Shown here in pieces: positions 24,065 through 37,314 of a DNA stretch of 64,000 nucleotides (positions are counted from its first letter, which is position 1; the number at the start of each line of letters is the position of its first letter). Position numbers and translations under genes: made by a program. A model generated the notes under the pieces. The model did not search any database. It worked only from the letters and a program-made list of their open reading frames with translations, and was not told where the DNA came from. Source of the DNA: Glomus cerebriforme (lineage: Eukaryota > Glomeromycota > Glomeromycetes > Glomerales > Glomeraceae); contig QKYT01000007.1 of the NCBI GenBank assembly GCA_003550305.1, forward strand, positions 275,815-339,814, written 5' to 3'.

Positions 24065-24276
24065 AAAGCGGAGCAGAATCACGTGATTTTTGTAAAATTT
24101 TTGGCCCGAATTATGACATTAAGAAATTATGCATGTGACAAATAACAGATGATAAATAGGATTTCACCTATCAAAAAAATTCCAAGTTTCTAGAATACTT
24201 AGGAAAAATGAAAATGAAGGTGTGATACGAGGGGTAACAGATATTCATTATGATTACATAATTCTGCTCTGCTTTA
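24065..24276. mobile_element. 212-bp MITE-like element with about 24-bp terminal inverted repeats
   Basis: The left end TAAAGCGGAGCAGAATCACG and the reverse complement of the right end, TAAAGCAGAGCAGAATTATG, match over about 24 bp with few transitions. The outermost TA on each side may be the target duplication, as in Tc1/mariner-derived MITEs. The interior shares the CATGTGACAAATAA motif with the repeat at 7951. No coding capacity. Confidence 0.65.
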
Positions 24277-24289
24277 AATCTTTCCTAAT

Positions 24290-24456
24290 ATCTAAGGGTT
24301 GGATAATTAAATGGAAGGGCCAACTTAAGGTTATATAGGCTGATCAATAAACTGCTAGAACTGTCACTCATAAAATCAGTTATATAAACAAATTTTTATA
24401 TTAAATTGTGCAAAAACTTATATTTTTTTTTATTTTTTCAATACATATATACTTAA
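24290..24456. repeat. Dispersed repeat, degraded copy (partner at 63838)
   Basis: Aligns without large gaps to 63838-64000: GGGCCAACTTAAGGTTA, then CAGGCTGATCAATAAA-type, AGAACTGTCA and onwards. Nearly all differences are C/T or G/A. It lies just beyond the 3' end of the P-like transposase relic, so it could be that element's terminal noncoding region. Confidence 0.8.
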
Positions 24457-24639
24457 AAGCAGCTGATCTAAAAAGTTAGGTTTATTCACGCTAACTCTAT
24501 ATAAGTGAAGTGTTTTTACTCAAATTAGATCACTATAGCTTTTGTAAATATTATTTTTTTTTTTGGCATTAAGTCTAATTTATAGTAAAATTATATTTAA
24601 TGTACTTCAGGATACCCTTTCACATTTATTAAGAACAAT

Positions 24640-27085
24640 AATAACTGCAAGACTTCATTATTAATATTTTCTATACAAATAATTCTCCCTTTGATATAAC
24701 TTCTTTAAAAAAAGAAGTGCCTTTTTCTAAGTGTTCTAAAATTAGAGATATCAAACTCTTTTTTCTTTTATTGTTTACATTAATTCCAAATGCCCAAAGT
24801 AACCATTGTAATTCAATCACTAGAAACGTTTTTGAAAACAATTCTTCTGCATTATTCAATTGTGCCCAGATTTGAAGTTATGCCAATCCAAGTAAAAGAT
24901 CTTTTGGTATATTAGATTTTTTCGTTGATGTATTTTTGTTTTCCAAATTTTGAGTATCATTGCACATGGATTTAAGATTCTCTTGAAGGCTTGAAGTACC
25001 TTTTTCAGAAATAAGATCATGAAATCTTCGTCAGGACGTTTGTCTACTTTTTATGTAAATAGTAATAATACGTCCATAAAGAAATTTTTTAACATTATTC
25101 TTTAATTCTTGTTTTTCAGTATTAATAGATTCATGCATGAAGAGTAGCTGACTGGAAATATTAAAAATTGTGTTAAAAGATTCCAATAATGGTAAGTTAC
25201 ATAATAGACAATTATGTATATATTGAAGAATATTAGGACTAAATTCCTTATGTTTTTCAAATAACAGCAATACTAATAATTCCATTTTATACATAAATTC
25301 TAGAAATTCACATTCTGAAATTACATTTGTTGTTTGAGATTGAACATCATGTTAAATGGATATAAATAGATTCAAATTTAGAGTGTAATCTTGTTATATG
25401 ATCATTTTTGGTTAACTTATAGATAACCCATCCAACAATGTAAGAGAATTTTGATGCTTCTTCTGGTTCTAGGACAATAATTTTTTTAGGTACTAAATGA
25501 TGGTTTGTTGAAAATTGATCATTTGGTGTTGTTATTCTTTTAAATGTAAACATAATTACTTTTTCAAAAAGTAGATATGCAACAAGTCTTTGAGTTGGAA
25601 AATCATTTTAATTAGTTGCAGCAATAAAATCTTGATACCAAATTCCTGAGTATTAATAATTGTTAAGACAAGTTTCAAGGTGAGAATTCCAATTAGATAA
25701 CCATTGAATTTTTTTTTAAAATTGCTTTAAAAGTTATTTTTTTAATAATATCTTGCNATTTTTGTAGTAATTTATCAATGGAATCCTAATAAAAAATAGC
25801 TTCTATAAGATTTTGTCACTCTTTTTAAAGTTGAAAAATTCTATAATTTTCTTGATCAACATTTTCGTTGTTTGATTCTGATGGAATCTTAATTTTTCCC
25901 ATAATTAAATTATNAGCAAAAATACTTTCAAATANATTATGGGAAAGAGAGGTNAATTGTTCTAANCGAATAAAATGTTTTTGATTTATATAGTTACTTT
26001 TTTCATTATTTGTTAATTTGTTTTTATCTTTTTAGTAGTCTCTATTAATTGTAAAAATATTTTAAATAAATATTTTTAAAAATAATATTTTTATATATAA
26101 ATAATATATACCTTCTTGCTAAAGTANTAATACCAGTTNCAGTACTATCTGCTTTANCATAATTAAANCTTTTTATTTCAGACGAAACTAATCTTGTAAC
26201 TTGATATTTGTTTAAGGCATATCCATAGGATTTAAGTGTTTGTGTAAAAGAATCTCCACCAAGTTCACGAATTGTACCAAAAAGTCCTTCAAGCATATTT
26301 GACATTATGATGAAATCCATCTCTTAGATTCTGTTTTTTGCTTATCACCATGCATAAACCAATTATGAATTTCTATTAAAGTATTAATACATGAATTTCT
26401 CAAAGATTGGATACTAATTTTACTATGCATTATTTGACGATACTTTCGTGAGTATTTAATATAATCCTTTTAAAAACAAATAGCTATTAATTTTCTAATT
26501 CTTATTTTAAAAAAAAAAATTTAAAAAATAATAGAATTACTTACTCTTGTTCCTTCTGCTATTTCCTTAAGTTTTTTAATAGATGTTAATGCATCTTTAA
26601 CTTCTTTTGATAATGTATGTTTAGCAAGGTCAACACGCATTTTACTCCATGAGGTTAACCATAATACCATATATGACGTTTAGTTAGTTTTGTAGCTTTT
26701 GCTATTGCATGTTGATTTGTATGTTCATATACATCTTTTATATGTTTCCAACTAATTTCCTTTCCATCAAACATTATTTCTCTAGTATTTCTTTTGTTTA
26801 TATGACTTTTTGATAAATTATTTCTAAGTTTTTTAAATACGTATATAGGATCACTAATAAAAAACCAATCCTCTCCAGTAATAGGGTTTATTGTTTTATA
26901 ATTTGCTAAAAGGCTTTGATTATTATAAATAGGACACAGAAATTTACTAATATGGTAATTAAAAACTTTCCAACCTTCTTTAGTATTTTCAATNTCTACA
27001 GATAATGTTGATTCAACTGGATCAAATTCAGTAATTTTTCCTAAATACCATTGGTTATTTCTTGGACTTTTAAATTCACATAGAC
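24640..27085 (-). pseudogene. P-element/THAP9-like transposase relic
   Basis: Reads on the minus strand in several frames. From the 5' side: SPRNNQWYLGKITEFDPVES...INPITGEDWFFISDPIYVFK, KLRNNLSK, GKEISWKHIKDVYEHTN, KATKLTKRHIWYYG, KMRVDLAKHTLSKEVKDAL, then SNMLEGLFGTIRELGGDSFT (about 26310-26250), and a C-terminal part with LEPEEASKFSYIVGWVIYKL (about 25470) and LQYIHNCLLCNLPLLESFN. The order and wording (haven for 'LTKRHI', 'AKHTLSKEVKDAL', 'LEGLFGTIRELGG') match P-element/THAP9-type RNase H transposases as I know them. Internal stops, frameshifts and at least ten N positions (25757-26994) show a dead copy with poor base calls. The N-terminal THAP region is not seen; a mariner relic starts where it should continue. 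Confidence 0.7.
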
Positions 27086-27480
27086 TTAGCATGGAGTTGG
27101 ACCTTTGGTTGTGATGGAGGGGAACATGGATTCTAATGATTACATCAATATTCTGGCTAATCATTTTATCCCATGGGTTGACAATTACCCCAACTCCATT
27201 TTTCAGCAAGATGGAGATGCTTCAAATTATAGTACTTGGTGGATGAGAAACATAATATTCCGATTTTAGATTGGGTGGCGCAAAGCCCCGATTTTAACCC
27301 AATAGAGAATTTGTGAAACCATTTTGATAACCAGGTTCGAAAAAGGAAACCTGTACCCAGATCTAAACAGTAGTTAATTGCGGCAATACAAGAGGAGTAG
27401 CGAAAAATTACTATTGAGACATGTCATCACTTAATTTTAAGAGTAATTAAGGCCAAAGGTGGTCATACTAAATATTGATT
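27086..27480 (+). pseudogene. Tc1/mariner transposase C-terminal relic
   Basis: One frame from about 27093 reads GVGPLVVMEGNMDSNDYINI, then FIPWVDNYPNSIFQQDGDAS, with the second catalytic Asp in FQQDGD. A frameshift is followed by VLDWVAQSPDFNPIENL, the third acidic residue region of the DDE triad, and then RKRKPVPRSKQ, LIAAIQEE, and IKAKGGHTKY before a stop at about 27479. These blocks are standard for Tc1-type transposases. Only the C-terminal half is present and it has stops and frameshifts. It is in opposite orientation to the P-like relic and abuts it. Confidence 0.85.
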
Positions 27481-27579
27481 TTTTCGTGATAATATTTTAC
27501 TTTATATTTTATATTTTAATATAATAAAATTTATTTGTCAATTAATAAGTACAAAAAAAATTTTAATTTTTATAAATAA

Positions 27580-27630
27580 AAAAAAATCCGGTAATTTATT
27601 GTAGGCCTGTGTATAAGAAACAATAGGAAG

Positions 27631-27635
<5 letters not shown>
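27580..27635. mobile_element. Probable right terminus of the Tc1/mariner relic
   Basis: AT-rich flank ending in TCCGGTAATTTATTGTAGGCC, a sequence of the length and position expected for a right terminal inverted repeat. The left partner is missing, so this is tentative. Confidence 0.35.

Positions 27636-27675
<40 letters not shown>
27636..27675. repeat. Homopolymer run of 40 A
   Basis: An uninterrupted A40 tract immediately downstream of the GILT-like gene's stop codon (that gene is on the opposite strand, so it is a T-run in its 3' region). Length may be inexact in the assembly. Confidence 0.9.
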
Positions 27676-27680
<5 letters not shown>

Positions 27681-27689
27681 CAGAATAAA

Positions 27690-28519
27690 TTACTTTGCAC
27701 CTTGTTTATAAGCATTTTTAATAGATCTTACAAAATCCTTAACAGAATGTCCTTTAGGACAATCATACCAATCACCATCTTTAATACATCTCTTATGTCC
27801 ATTAATAAAAATAGTGCAACTACTATTTACTTTGTATGAGTTTGTTCTTTGAATGCTTTCAATAAACGAATTTAGACCAGTATTAGAATTTACACATTTG
27901 TCTATTGGATTATAATCCTGTCCAACTTCTTCTGAACACTGTTTAGCCCATTCACGTGAGCCAACACGATCAATTGAGCGATGAATACATAAGAGATAAT
28001 TGAAAAAAGTTAATTGATTCGAATTAGCTCTTTGGAAACAAAGTTCTTGAATATTTCCTTTATTAGAAAAAAAAGAAAATCCAATTTTAGTAAGAAAAAA
28101 ATAACAATTTTGAAGCATTTCGTCAATTTGATGTATACCCTTGCATTCTAAATCTCCATGTTTACACGTAGCTCCATATGTAGCAGAAGAATTTAGTGTT
28201 GCGATATAATCGGTTTTAAAAGTTGCAATATCATTTACTTCATTTACTATTTATTTATCAAATATAGAAAATCCATTTAGATAATTTAAAATCATTTAAT
28301 CATATATTGTAAGTTTTACATACCGACATCTGCCATAACTTTTTCGCACGCGACGGCGTCTGGACAGCGACTCATTACAAATAACTCCACTGGAATTTTT
28401 TCTTTTTCATTATCAATTAGTTCTTCCACTGTAGGATTCAAAAGTTTTCCTAAAATAAAAAGAAAATAAATAAAAATAAAAAGTAATATGACGGAACAAC
28501 GATAAATATGCGTCTCCAT
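27690..28519 (-). CDS. GILT-family (gamma-interferon-inducible thiol reductase-like) secreted protein
   Basis: GILT-type thiol reductases of the thioredoxin fold reduce disulfides in acidic compartments or outside the cell. Two exons: 28519-28324 and 28246-27690. The start METHIYRCSVILLFIFIYFL gives a signal peptide or anchor. Then comes VELFVMSRCPDAVACEKV with the active-site region CPDA and a second Cys three residues on (CPDAVAC), in place of the animal CXXC. Exon 2 carries TCKHGDLECKGIHQIDEM, the GILT signature CxHGxxEC, and several conserved Cys (LLCIHRS, QCSEEVGQDY, SSCTIFINGHKRC). The longer open frame back to 28663 starts ahead of the signal peptide and is less likely. Divergent from MCM7 with about 610 bp between starts. 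Confidence 0.85.
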
Positions 28520-29131
28520 CGTTTTATTGATTTTTCGTATTTTTCGTAAAAAGCAAAATGTAAATTGTAGAGCCGCCGCCTTATCTATAATAGGATTTGT
28601 TACCACGATTTGTTTACGATTTTGGCGTAATTTGATTGGCTGATATGGACAACACGTGATCATGTGTTCGCAGTCCGGATTTTTGATGTCAGTGACCTAA
28701 AAAAAAGTTTGTAAAAATCAACAAAAACAAATGAATTCATTGGTTGAGGTAGAAATTTTTTTGTGTTCAATTCTGATTCTGATCACATATTCGGATTGGT
28801 TAACGGATTTTGTGATCAAAAACCCAAGAACAGGCCTAATATATCAGTATAGACCTGTTCATTTCCGGGCTTTGTTTCGATTGGGCTGATCTTTTTTTGT
28901 GCGTAGAAAATTTGGGGAACGAACAAGCCTAATGATCTGCAACTAGAGTACTAGAGTAACTAGGCTATCTTTTACCACGAGATTAATATCCTAAATAATC
29001 ACATTGATTTTGAAGTTTATCATTGCGACTAATCAGTGTTGACTAATGTTTGAGTGGCAAGTTTATAAGCGAACACAACAAAGTAAATTTCAAGACATTT
29101 TTACACGCTTCTTAGTTTTTAAAAGGTAGTT
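28520..29131. promoter_or_regulatory. Divergent promoter region, GILT-like (-) and MCM7 (+)
   Basis: No open frame of note. Contains a hairpin pair GAACAGGCC...AGACCTGTTC (about 28828-28860) and a TGATCAnnnnn series. Both genes should be driven from here. Confidence 0.45.
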
Positions 29132-31954
<2,823 letters not shown>

Positions 31955-32274
31955 AATTATAGAATTATAGAATTATAAATTTATAGATTTTGAGGTTGGA
32001 AAGAAATGAGTCAAATCTATTTTTTGTGTTTTGATGAAATATGAATTATATAACCTAGATTGAACCAAATGGCAATAGTAAAGGATTGAGGTAGTCTGTT
32101 GAATATATAAAGTATACAAAGTTGAATTTGAACTTTTATTAACTTTTTTATAGTAATAAATCTTGTGAAATTTGACCGTATCGTTTAAATGAACCATAAT
32201 ACCGTTTTTGAGGATAAACGAAAGAATCCTTATGTACGCAATAATTCATATAATTCATATGTAAATGTTACACA

Positions 32275-32739
32275 TTATTTTAGGTCATCATCATCGAAAT
32301 CATCAGGGAAATCTAATAAAATAAAATTAAATCTTAACAAAAAAGGAAAATAAGCTATTTTAATTCAAAGTTCAGTTTATTACCATTGAAAAAATCTTGA
32401 TCAACCGTTTTATCTCCTTGTTGATTTTGTCGATGATGAGCCCCACCTTTATGATGTGGATGTGTAGGACTTGGAAAGAAGCTTTCATCGTAACCTCCGT
32501 GATGTCCATGATGGCTACTACCTTCTCTCATGTAACTTGACTGAGGATAGGAGGGACCAGCTGTTCCGTCTAACTGACCATCTTCGTATTCGTCCATTGC
32601 CATAGCATCAAAATAATCATCTAATTCAATCATAAAAGTTTGAATGAGAATACAAATTACGTTACGAAAATAAACAAAGGGTTATTTCTAACAGCATTGA
32701 AACTTTTAACTTACCGTCACCTTCTGGCATTTGAGACAT
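32275..32739 (-). CDS. Small acidic protein with COP9 signalosome subunit 9 (CSN9/CSNAP)-like C-terminus
   Basis: Three exons: 32739-32715, 32620-32384 and 32312-32275, in frame, about 99 residues. It begins MSQMPEGDDDYFDAMAMDEY and has a Gly/His/Ser-rich middle with repeated HHGHHGG. It ends VDQDFFNDFPDDFDDDDLK. Animal CSN9 (COPS9/Myeov2, 57 residues) ends in ADFFNDFEDLFDDDDIQ, so the last 17 residues match in order and spacing: Phe-Phe-Asn-Asp-Phe, then an acidic run and a hydrophobic end. CSN9 is the acidic subunit that tunes release of cullin-RING ligases from the COP9 signalosome. The middle is longer than in animals. The reading frame is open further upstream (GKRKRNSKNIESDN) behind a possible acceptor, so an extra 5' exon cannot be excluded. 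Confidence 0.65.
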
Positions 32740-33336
32740 ATTGTCGCTTTCTATATTTTTAGAATTACGCTTTCTTTTACCTATTGTGAAAATTGTGATT
32801 AATTTCTTATTTTATTATTTTATTTAAAGTTTCAAGGTGAAAGGTTTTTCTTATTTTGAAATCATAAAATAGTCATCATACCAATTTCTATATTTATCTA
32901 TAAGTGATCAATTTGATAAATTTATAATGCTGACCAACATATTTATAAAATGATTGATAATTTTAGCGGAAATTTCAATTCATTAATCTAATACTACTGC
33001 TTTACGTTATTCGACAAGGCACGTAATATCGAAGCATGTTATTGCGACTTCTTTTATTTATTCAGATAATGTTAATGACACGACACAGAATTTATGAGTA
33101 TGGAAGATTGTGTAAAAATTATACTGTCATTCCATCGATAAAGTTAACAATAAAAAATATAATAAATAAGAGAATACCAAAAGCTCAAATTAAATCAAAT
33201 TTTTCGATACGTTAAATGAAATTATATGATATAGCATTTCAAATTGTTCACTATCAACAAATTCCCTTGATTATTTCTCGATTATTTCTCTAAAGTTGCA
33301 TATTAGACCCAATTTATGTGCGAAAGGTTTAATGTT
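32740..33336. other. Intergenic
   Basis: AT-rich DNA between two minus-strand genes: the upstream region of the CSN9-like gene and the 3' flank of SDHAF3. A possible upstream exon of the CSN9-like gene (basic KRKRNSK) ends at about 32785. Nothing else seen. Confidence 0.4.
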
Positions 33337-33741
33337 TTATTTTCGACTAAAATTATCCATCTCTTTTGATTTTACTTTTCCCTTCCCGATAACTTTAATT
33401 TCTTTTCTCAATTCATATAATTGACCAAGTTGTTCTTCACTAAATTTATTTAAAATACCCAAATCAAATTTCTTTCCATACGTTATGTTTTCAGGATGTG
33501 ACTTTGCAGAATTTGTTTGAATTTCTAATTTATCCAAATAAACTTGCCACTGATCAATAAATCCCACAATTTGAATTGGATTTGTTATATCTTTATGCCG
33601 TCTGAATTCAGCTTTAACATAATTATCGCCAAGTGAACGTAATGAAGGTGGTAATAAACGATGAATACGCAAAATATGACGATAGAGAATTAAAGGTGGA
33701 ATAAGATTTTTTATGTGAGAAATTAAAGGTTTAGATGCCAT
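33337..33741 (-). CDS. SDHAF3: Succinate dehydrogenase assembly factor 3 (ACN9/Sdh7)
   Basis: LYR-motif protein of the mitochondrial matrix that helps insert or protect the iron-sulfur subunit of complex II. Single exon, 134 residues, normal for the family. Shows LILYRHILRIHRLLPPSLRS (the LYR motif in LYR-H, then the conserved LP/L-R-L region), LGDNYVKAEFRRHKDI, VGFIDQWQVYLDKL. Those blocks define ACN9. Upstream of it the gene's own start ATG at 33741 is the first in frame. Confidence 0.93.
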   Translation of the reverse strand: MASKPLISHIKNLIPPLILYRHILRIHRLLPPSLRSLGDNYVKAEFRRHKDITNPIQIVGFIDQWQVYLDKLEIQTNSAKSHPENITYGKKFDLGILNKFSEEQLGQLYELRKEIKVIGKGKVKSKEMDNFSRK

Positions 33742-34180
33742 TTAAATTTTCCGGAAGAAAAAGGTCTGGATCTTAATGATTTACTATCGTATTATTAATA
33801 TACCGCAGTAAAATTTTACTGTCAAATTCAGTGGTGGTCTGTGCTGTATGTGAAAGTTTATATGCAAGGAATTTTCATTCCCTTTCGTGTCAATTCAATA
33901 AAGTACGTGAAGCTCTCGCGCCTTCTACGTTTCTTGTTGTATCTATCCTTTTAATTTTTCTCGTAGTTTTTACGTTAAAGTAAAAAATTTTACTAAAGTA
34001 TAATATAATTCGAATTTTGTTTGTCACAAGTTAGAAGAAATTAATAAATATATTTGAATTTCCTGTTGGTGCTGTTTATATTTTTATTTGGTGTAAAATA
34101 TAGACAATTTTTATTGAATAATAAGATCCTCCTTTATCATTCTTTATTAAATTAACCCTATAAATTGTAAACTGAGAAAC
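33742..34180. promoter_or_regulatory. Divergent promoter region, SDHAF3 (-) and Nup82/88 (+)
   Basis: About 440 bp between the two start codons, AT-rich with a small less AT-rich core (33890-33935). No gene seen. Confidence 0.45.
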
Positions 34181-37100
34181 ATGAACAGTGATTTTGAAGA
34201 ATCGAAAATTACAACTAATTGGCTGGAAGCTCTTCCTTATCATCCAATATTTAATTCTGAGAGATTAGGAGAAACACCTGAAGATTGTAAGCTATTTATT
34301 TCAAATGCTTTAATTGAAGTTTATATAAATAATAACATATCATCATCTGGTTCCGTATTTATATAATCAAGTTCAAGGATTAAAATTTTACGGACAACCA
34401 CGAACAAAACAATCATGTATAACAGCTACAGGTAGCAAACTTCTTATCGTGGCTATAGATTCAGAAATCAGAATTCTGAATTTGATGGAATTTAAGCTTG
34501 CATGGCGTAAAGCATATGATCTTGATCAATTAGACACACTTGAAATTGATGAATATCTACCAGAATGGATGGCAAATGTCAAATATATCACACTTAACAC
34601 GCCACAAATAAAATATTCCATCCGTTCGATTGTTGTCAATTTTAAAGAAAAAGGAACATTACTTGCAGTTGTTGGTGATTATGAAGTTTCCGTGTTAGTC
34701 ATACCGAAATCTGTATATTCGGAAATAAGCAGTGAGAAAATTACTTGCAAGTTAAGATAATTTTTTTTTAGTTTATTAGTACTTTATGTAAATAATATTT
34801 TTATTGACATTAATTTTATCCTATTACTACTTTCAATAGAGACTACAATGTCGGATTATATTACCATAATCAAGGGACAAGTCTAATAGCAAAGGTATTA
34901 TGGCATCCCATGAGCGAATCAGGTTCACATTTAGTGGTTCTTACAGAAGATATGCTGTTAAGGTTTTATATAATTAGGAATTTTTTAAACATTCATCAAC
35001 TCATTTTCATTATTTAATGATATTCATTCTGAATTTAGAATGTATAATATAATTAACGATGTTAATGAACCTGAACAAACATTTAATTGCGCACGAGCTT
35101 CAAATGAAAATCATCGAAAAAAAGGAAAAGCAGTATCTTTCTGTTTTGGACAGTCTTCTGAAGCTTGGGGTAATTTTGTAATATACATCTTAACAAATTT
35201 CGGAGAAATATATGCTATGTGTCCAGTCGTACCGAATAAATGGTAAGAAATGACTCGTTTATCATCTTAAATTTCAACTCATGCATTTAATTGAAGATTT
35301 TTTTACTAGTGTTTGTGAAAAATTTTTCCTCGAGATGCTCTCGAGCTATATTAAACGCAAATATGAACGTGGTCATGAGATAATCAAAACAAGACCTAAC
35401 AGCCGAGATTATTTAGATATATTAGAACAGTATCGACTACAACTTAATTGGATTAAAAGAGTGTTTATGAATTTAGATGAAAATATAAACTCTGATAGGG
35501 TTGTGTTCAGTCCTCCGCCATTTGAGCAACTTCAAGTTGAAATACAAGGTCCTTTCGAAATTCACCCAAGGCCTTTAACAATATCTAAACATCCATACGA
35601 AGCAAGTGATATATTAATGTTAGGGACGGAACCCCTTAATGTTCTGGTAGTAGCTTTCAATAATGGCCGGATAGATATTTGTATTGAGGCTGAAAAGATT
35701 GAGGCAATGTGGCAAACTCCAGTCATTGTATGTGACGTGTTATTGATATAAGTAAATTTTGGTTCAAAATTTAACAATTTATATTCACTAACAGGTGCCT
35801 GGAGAATATACAGCCTATGACATAATACTTTATGAATGTATTGACCTTGGTTATGTTAAAGATTATGTTGAACCGTCTTCAGGCTACAAACCACAATTAA
35901 CTACTTCAATAAACCGTCCGTGTCTCGTACCAGATCCTTACTATCGAGATACATTTTACATATACCATTTGGCAGGTGCACACGGAATCAATATCAAAGG
36001 ATGGCTAGATGAACTTGGAAAAGCTATAAGCCAAGCAACATCTAAAGATCCCTTAGAAGAATCTGTGTTTGAATCATTTTTTTCAAAAAATCTTAAATCC
36101 CAAATAAATTGGATTGCTTGTACGCAGCCTAGGTAAGCTTTCAAATAATTATTTATTTATTTTAATTTTTATAATATACTGACTTGATTGTTTAGCGATC
36201 CAGATCCTTTAATTGGGCTTACAATAATGGAAGACATACAACTGTGCTATTCAGCTTTTATGCTTTCATCTACGTACGGTTTTGTCTATCATGAGTTATC
36301 TACTCGTAAATCTTTTAAAGCCTATGATAATATTCTTCCTGATGAAGAATTAAGTGCAAAAAGTGCTTTTGATCTTCCAAAAATTAACCCAATTCCAGAG
36401 ACTCTGACTAGATTTTTAGATAATCAAGGTCTCTCACGTCAACCGAAAATGATATCGTCGCGTAATCAACAAAATAATCAGGGAAAAGAGATTGACAGAG
36501 AATTTTTTCATACTGTAATGGGAAATATTCAAAAAGATGTTTATGAACTTAAAGAAGCTGCTATGGCTCTTCAAAAGAGGTAAGATGGTTTAACCAATTA
36601 AAAGTACATTTAATTAAAATTAATTACTGAAATCATTAATGTGAATTTTAGGTTCGATTTTCAAACTAAAGAATTACGTCGTCAAATTATAGAAATCGCG
36701 AATTTACGTAAAAACATTGAAAGTTATTCTAAAGATAAAATACAACAATCGAGTGAACGTTTAAATAGTTTAAAAATTAGACAAATGCATCTGGATAGTA
36801 AGGCTGATAAATTCATTCAAAGAATAATGAATAAGGGGAATCCAACTGTTAACGATTTTGAGAAACAATATTATGATTCTTTGGAAAAAATAGCAAAAGC
36901 AATCAAAGGCGAAAACGGTCTAAAAAACAAAATAATCATGGTTCTTTTTTTAATTAATTTGTATCTATAAAATCATTTATATTTAAGAATTGTATACTCA
37001 TTTTTTCGTTTTTAATTTGCTACCTTTTATAGCTTCAGAACCGTCACGAATTTTTACAAAAGGATTATAAACTTTTGAAACCTGAACCGGAAAAAGATCA

Positions 37101-37314
37101 ATTAGGACAACCAATTGTACTTAGCGGAAGTCAATTAAGTAAAGTTGAAACCGCGTTGATTCAAGAGTGAGATATCGTCTAATGTTTGTTTTGATATTGT
37201 TTTTTTTAACATATAATTAATTATTTTCCTTTTAATAGGATGAATCTTATTGATAATACTGCACAATTAATTGAAGTAGTTCAAGAAAAATTGAAACTTA
37301 TTAAAATAAAATGA
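34181..37314 (+). CDS. NUP82: Nucleoporin Nup82/Nup88
   Basis: Cytoplasmic-side nuclear pore scaffold that anchors the Nup159/Nsp1 complex for mRNA export. About nine exons. Exon 1 34181-34286 joins exon 2 at 34372 and then to 34750, with exon 3 from 34840. The N-terminal half is a beta-propeller: KLLIVAIDSEIRILNLMEFK, VVNFKEKGTLLAVVGDYEVS, LIAKVLWHPMSESGSHLVVL, TEDMLLR, NILMLGTEPLNVLVVAFNNG-type, and blades up to FYIYHLAGAHGINIKGWLDE. The C-terminal half is predicted coiled coil (KDVYELKEAAMALQKR, ELRRQIIEIANLRKNIESYS, SLKIRQMHLDSKADKFIQRI, ending VVQEKLKLIKIK). That arrangement and VLWHP...GSHLVVLT are typical of Nup82/88. Length is close to 800 residues. Confidence 0.85.

Noticed and set aside
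31973..32197. Minus-strand frame next to the MCM7 stop
   Set aside because: Overlaps the MCM7 3' flank, no motif, composition typical of noncoding DNA.
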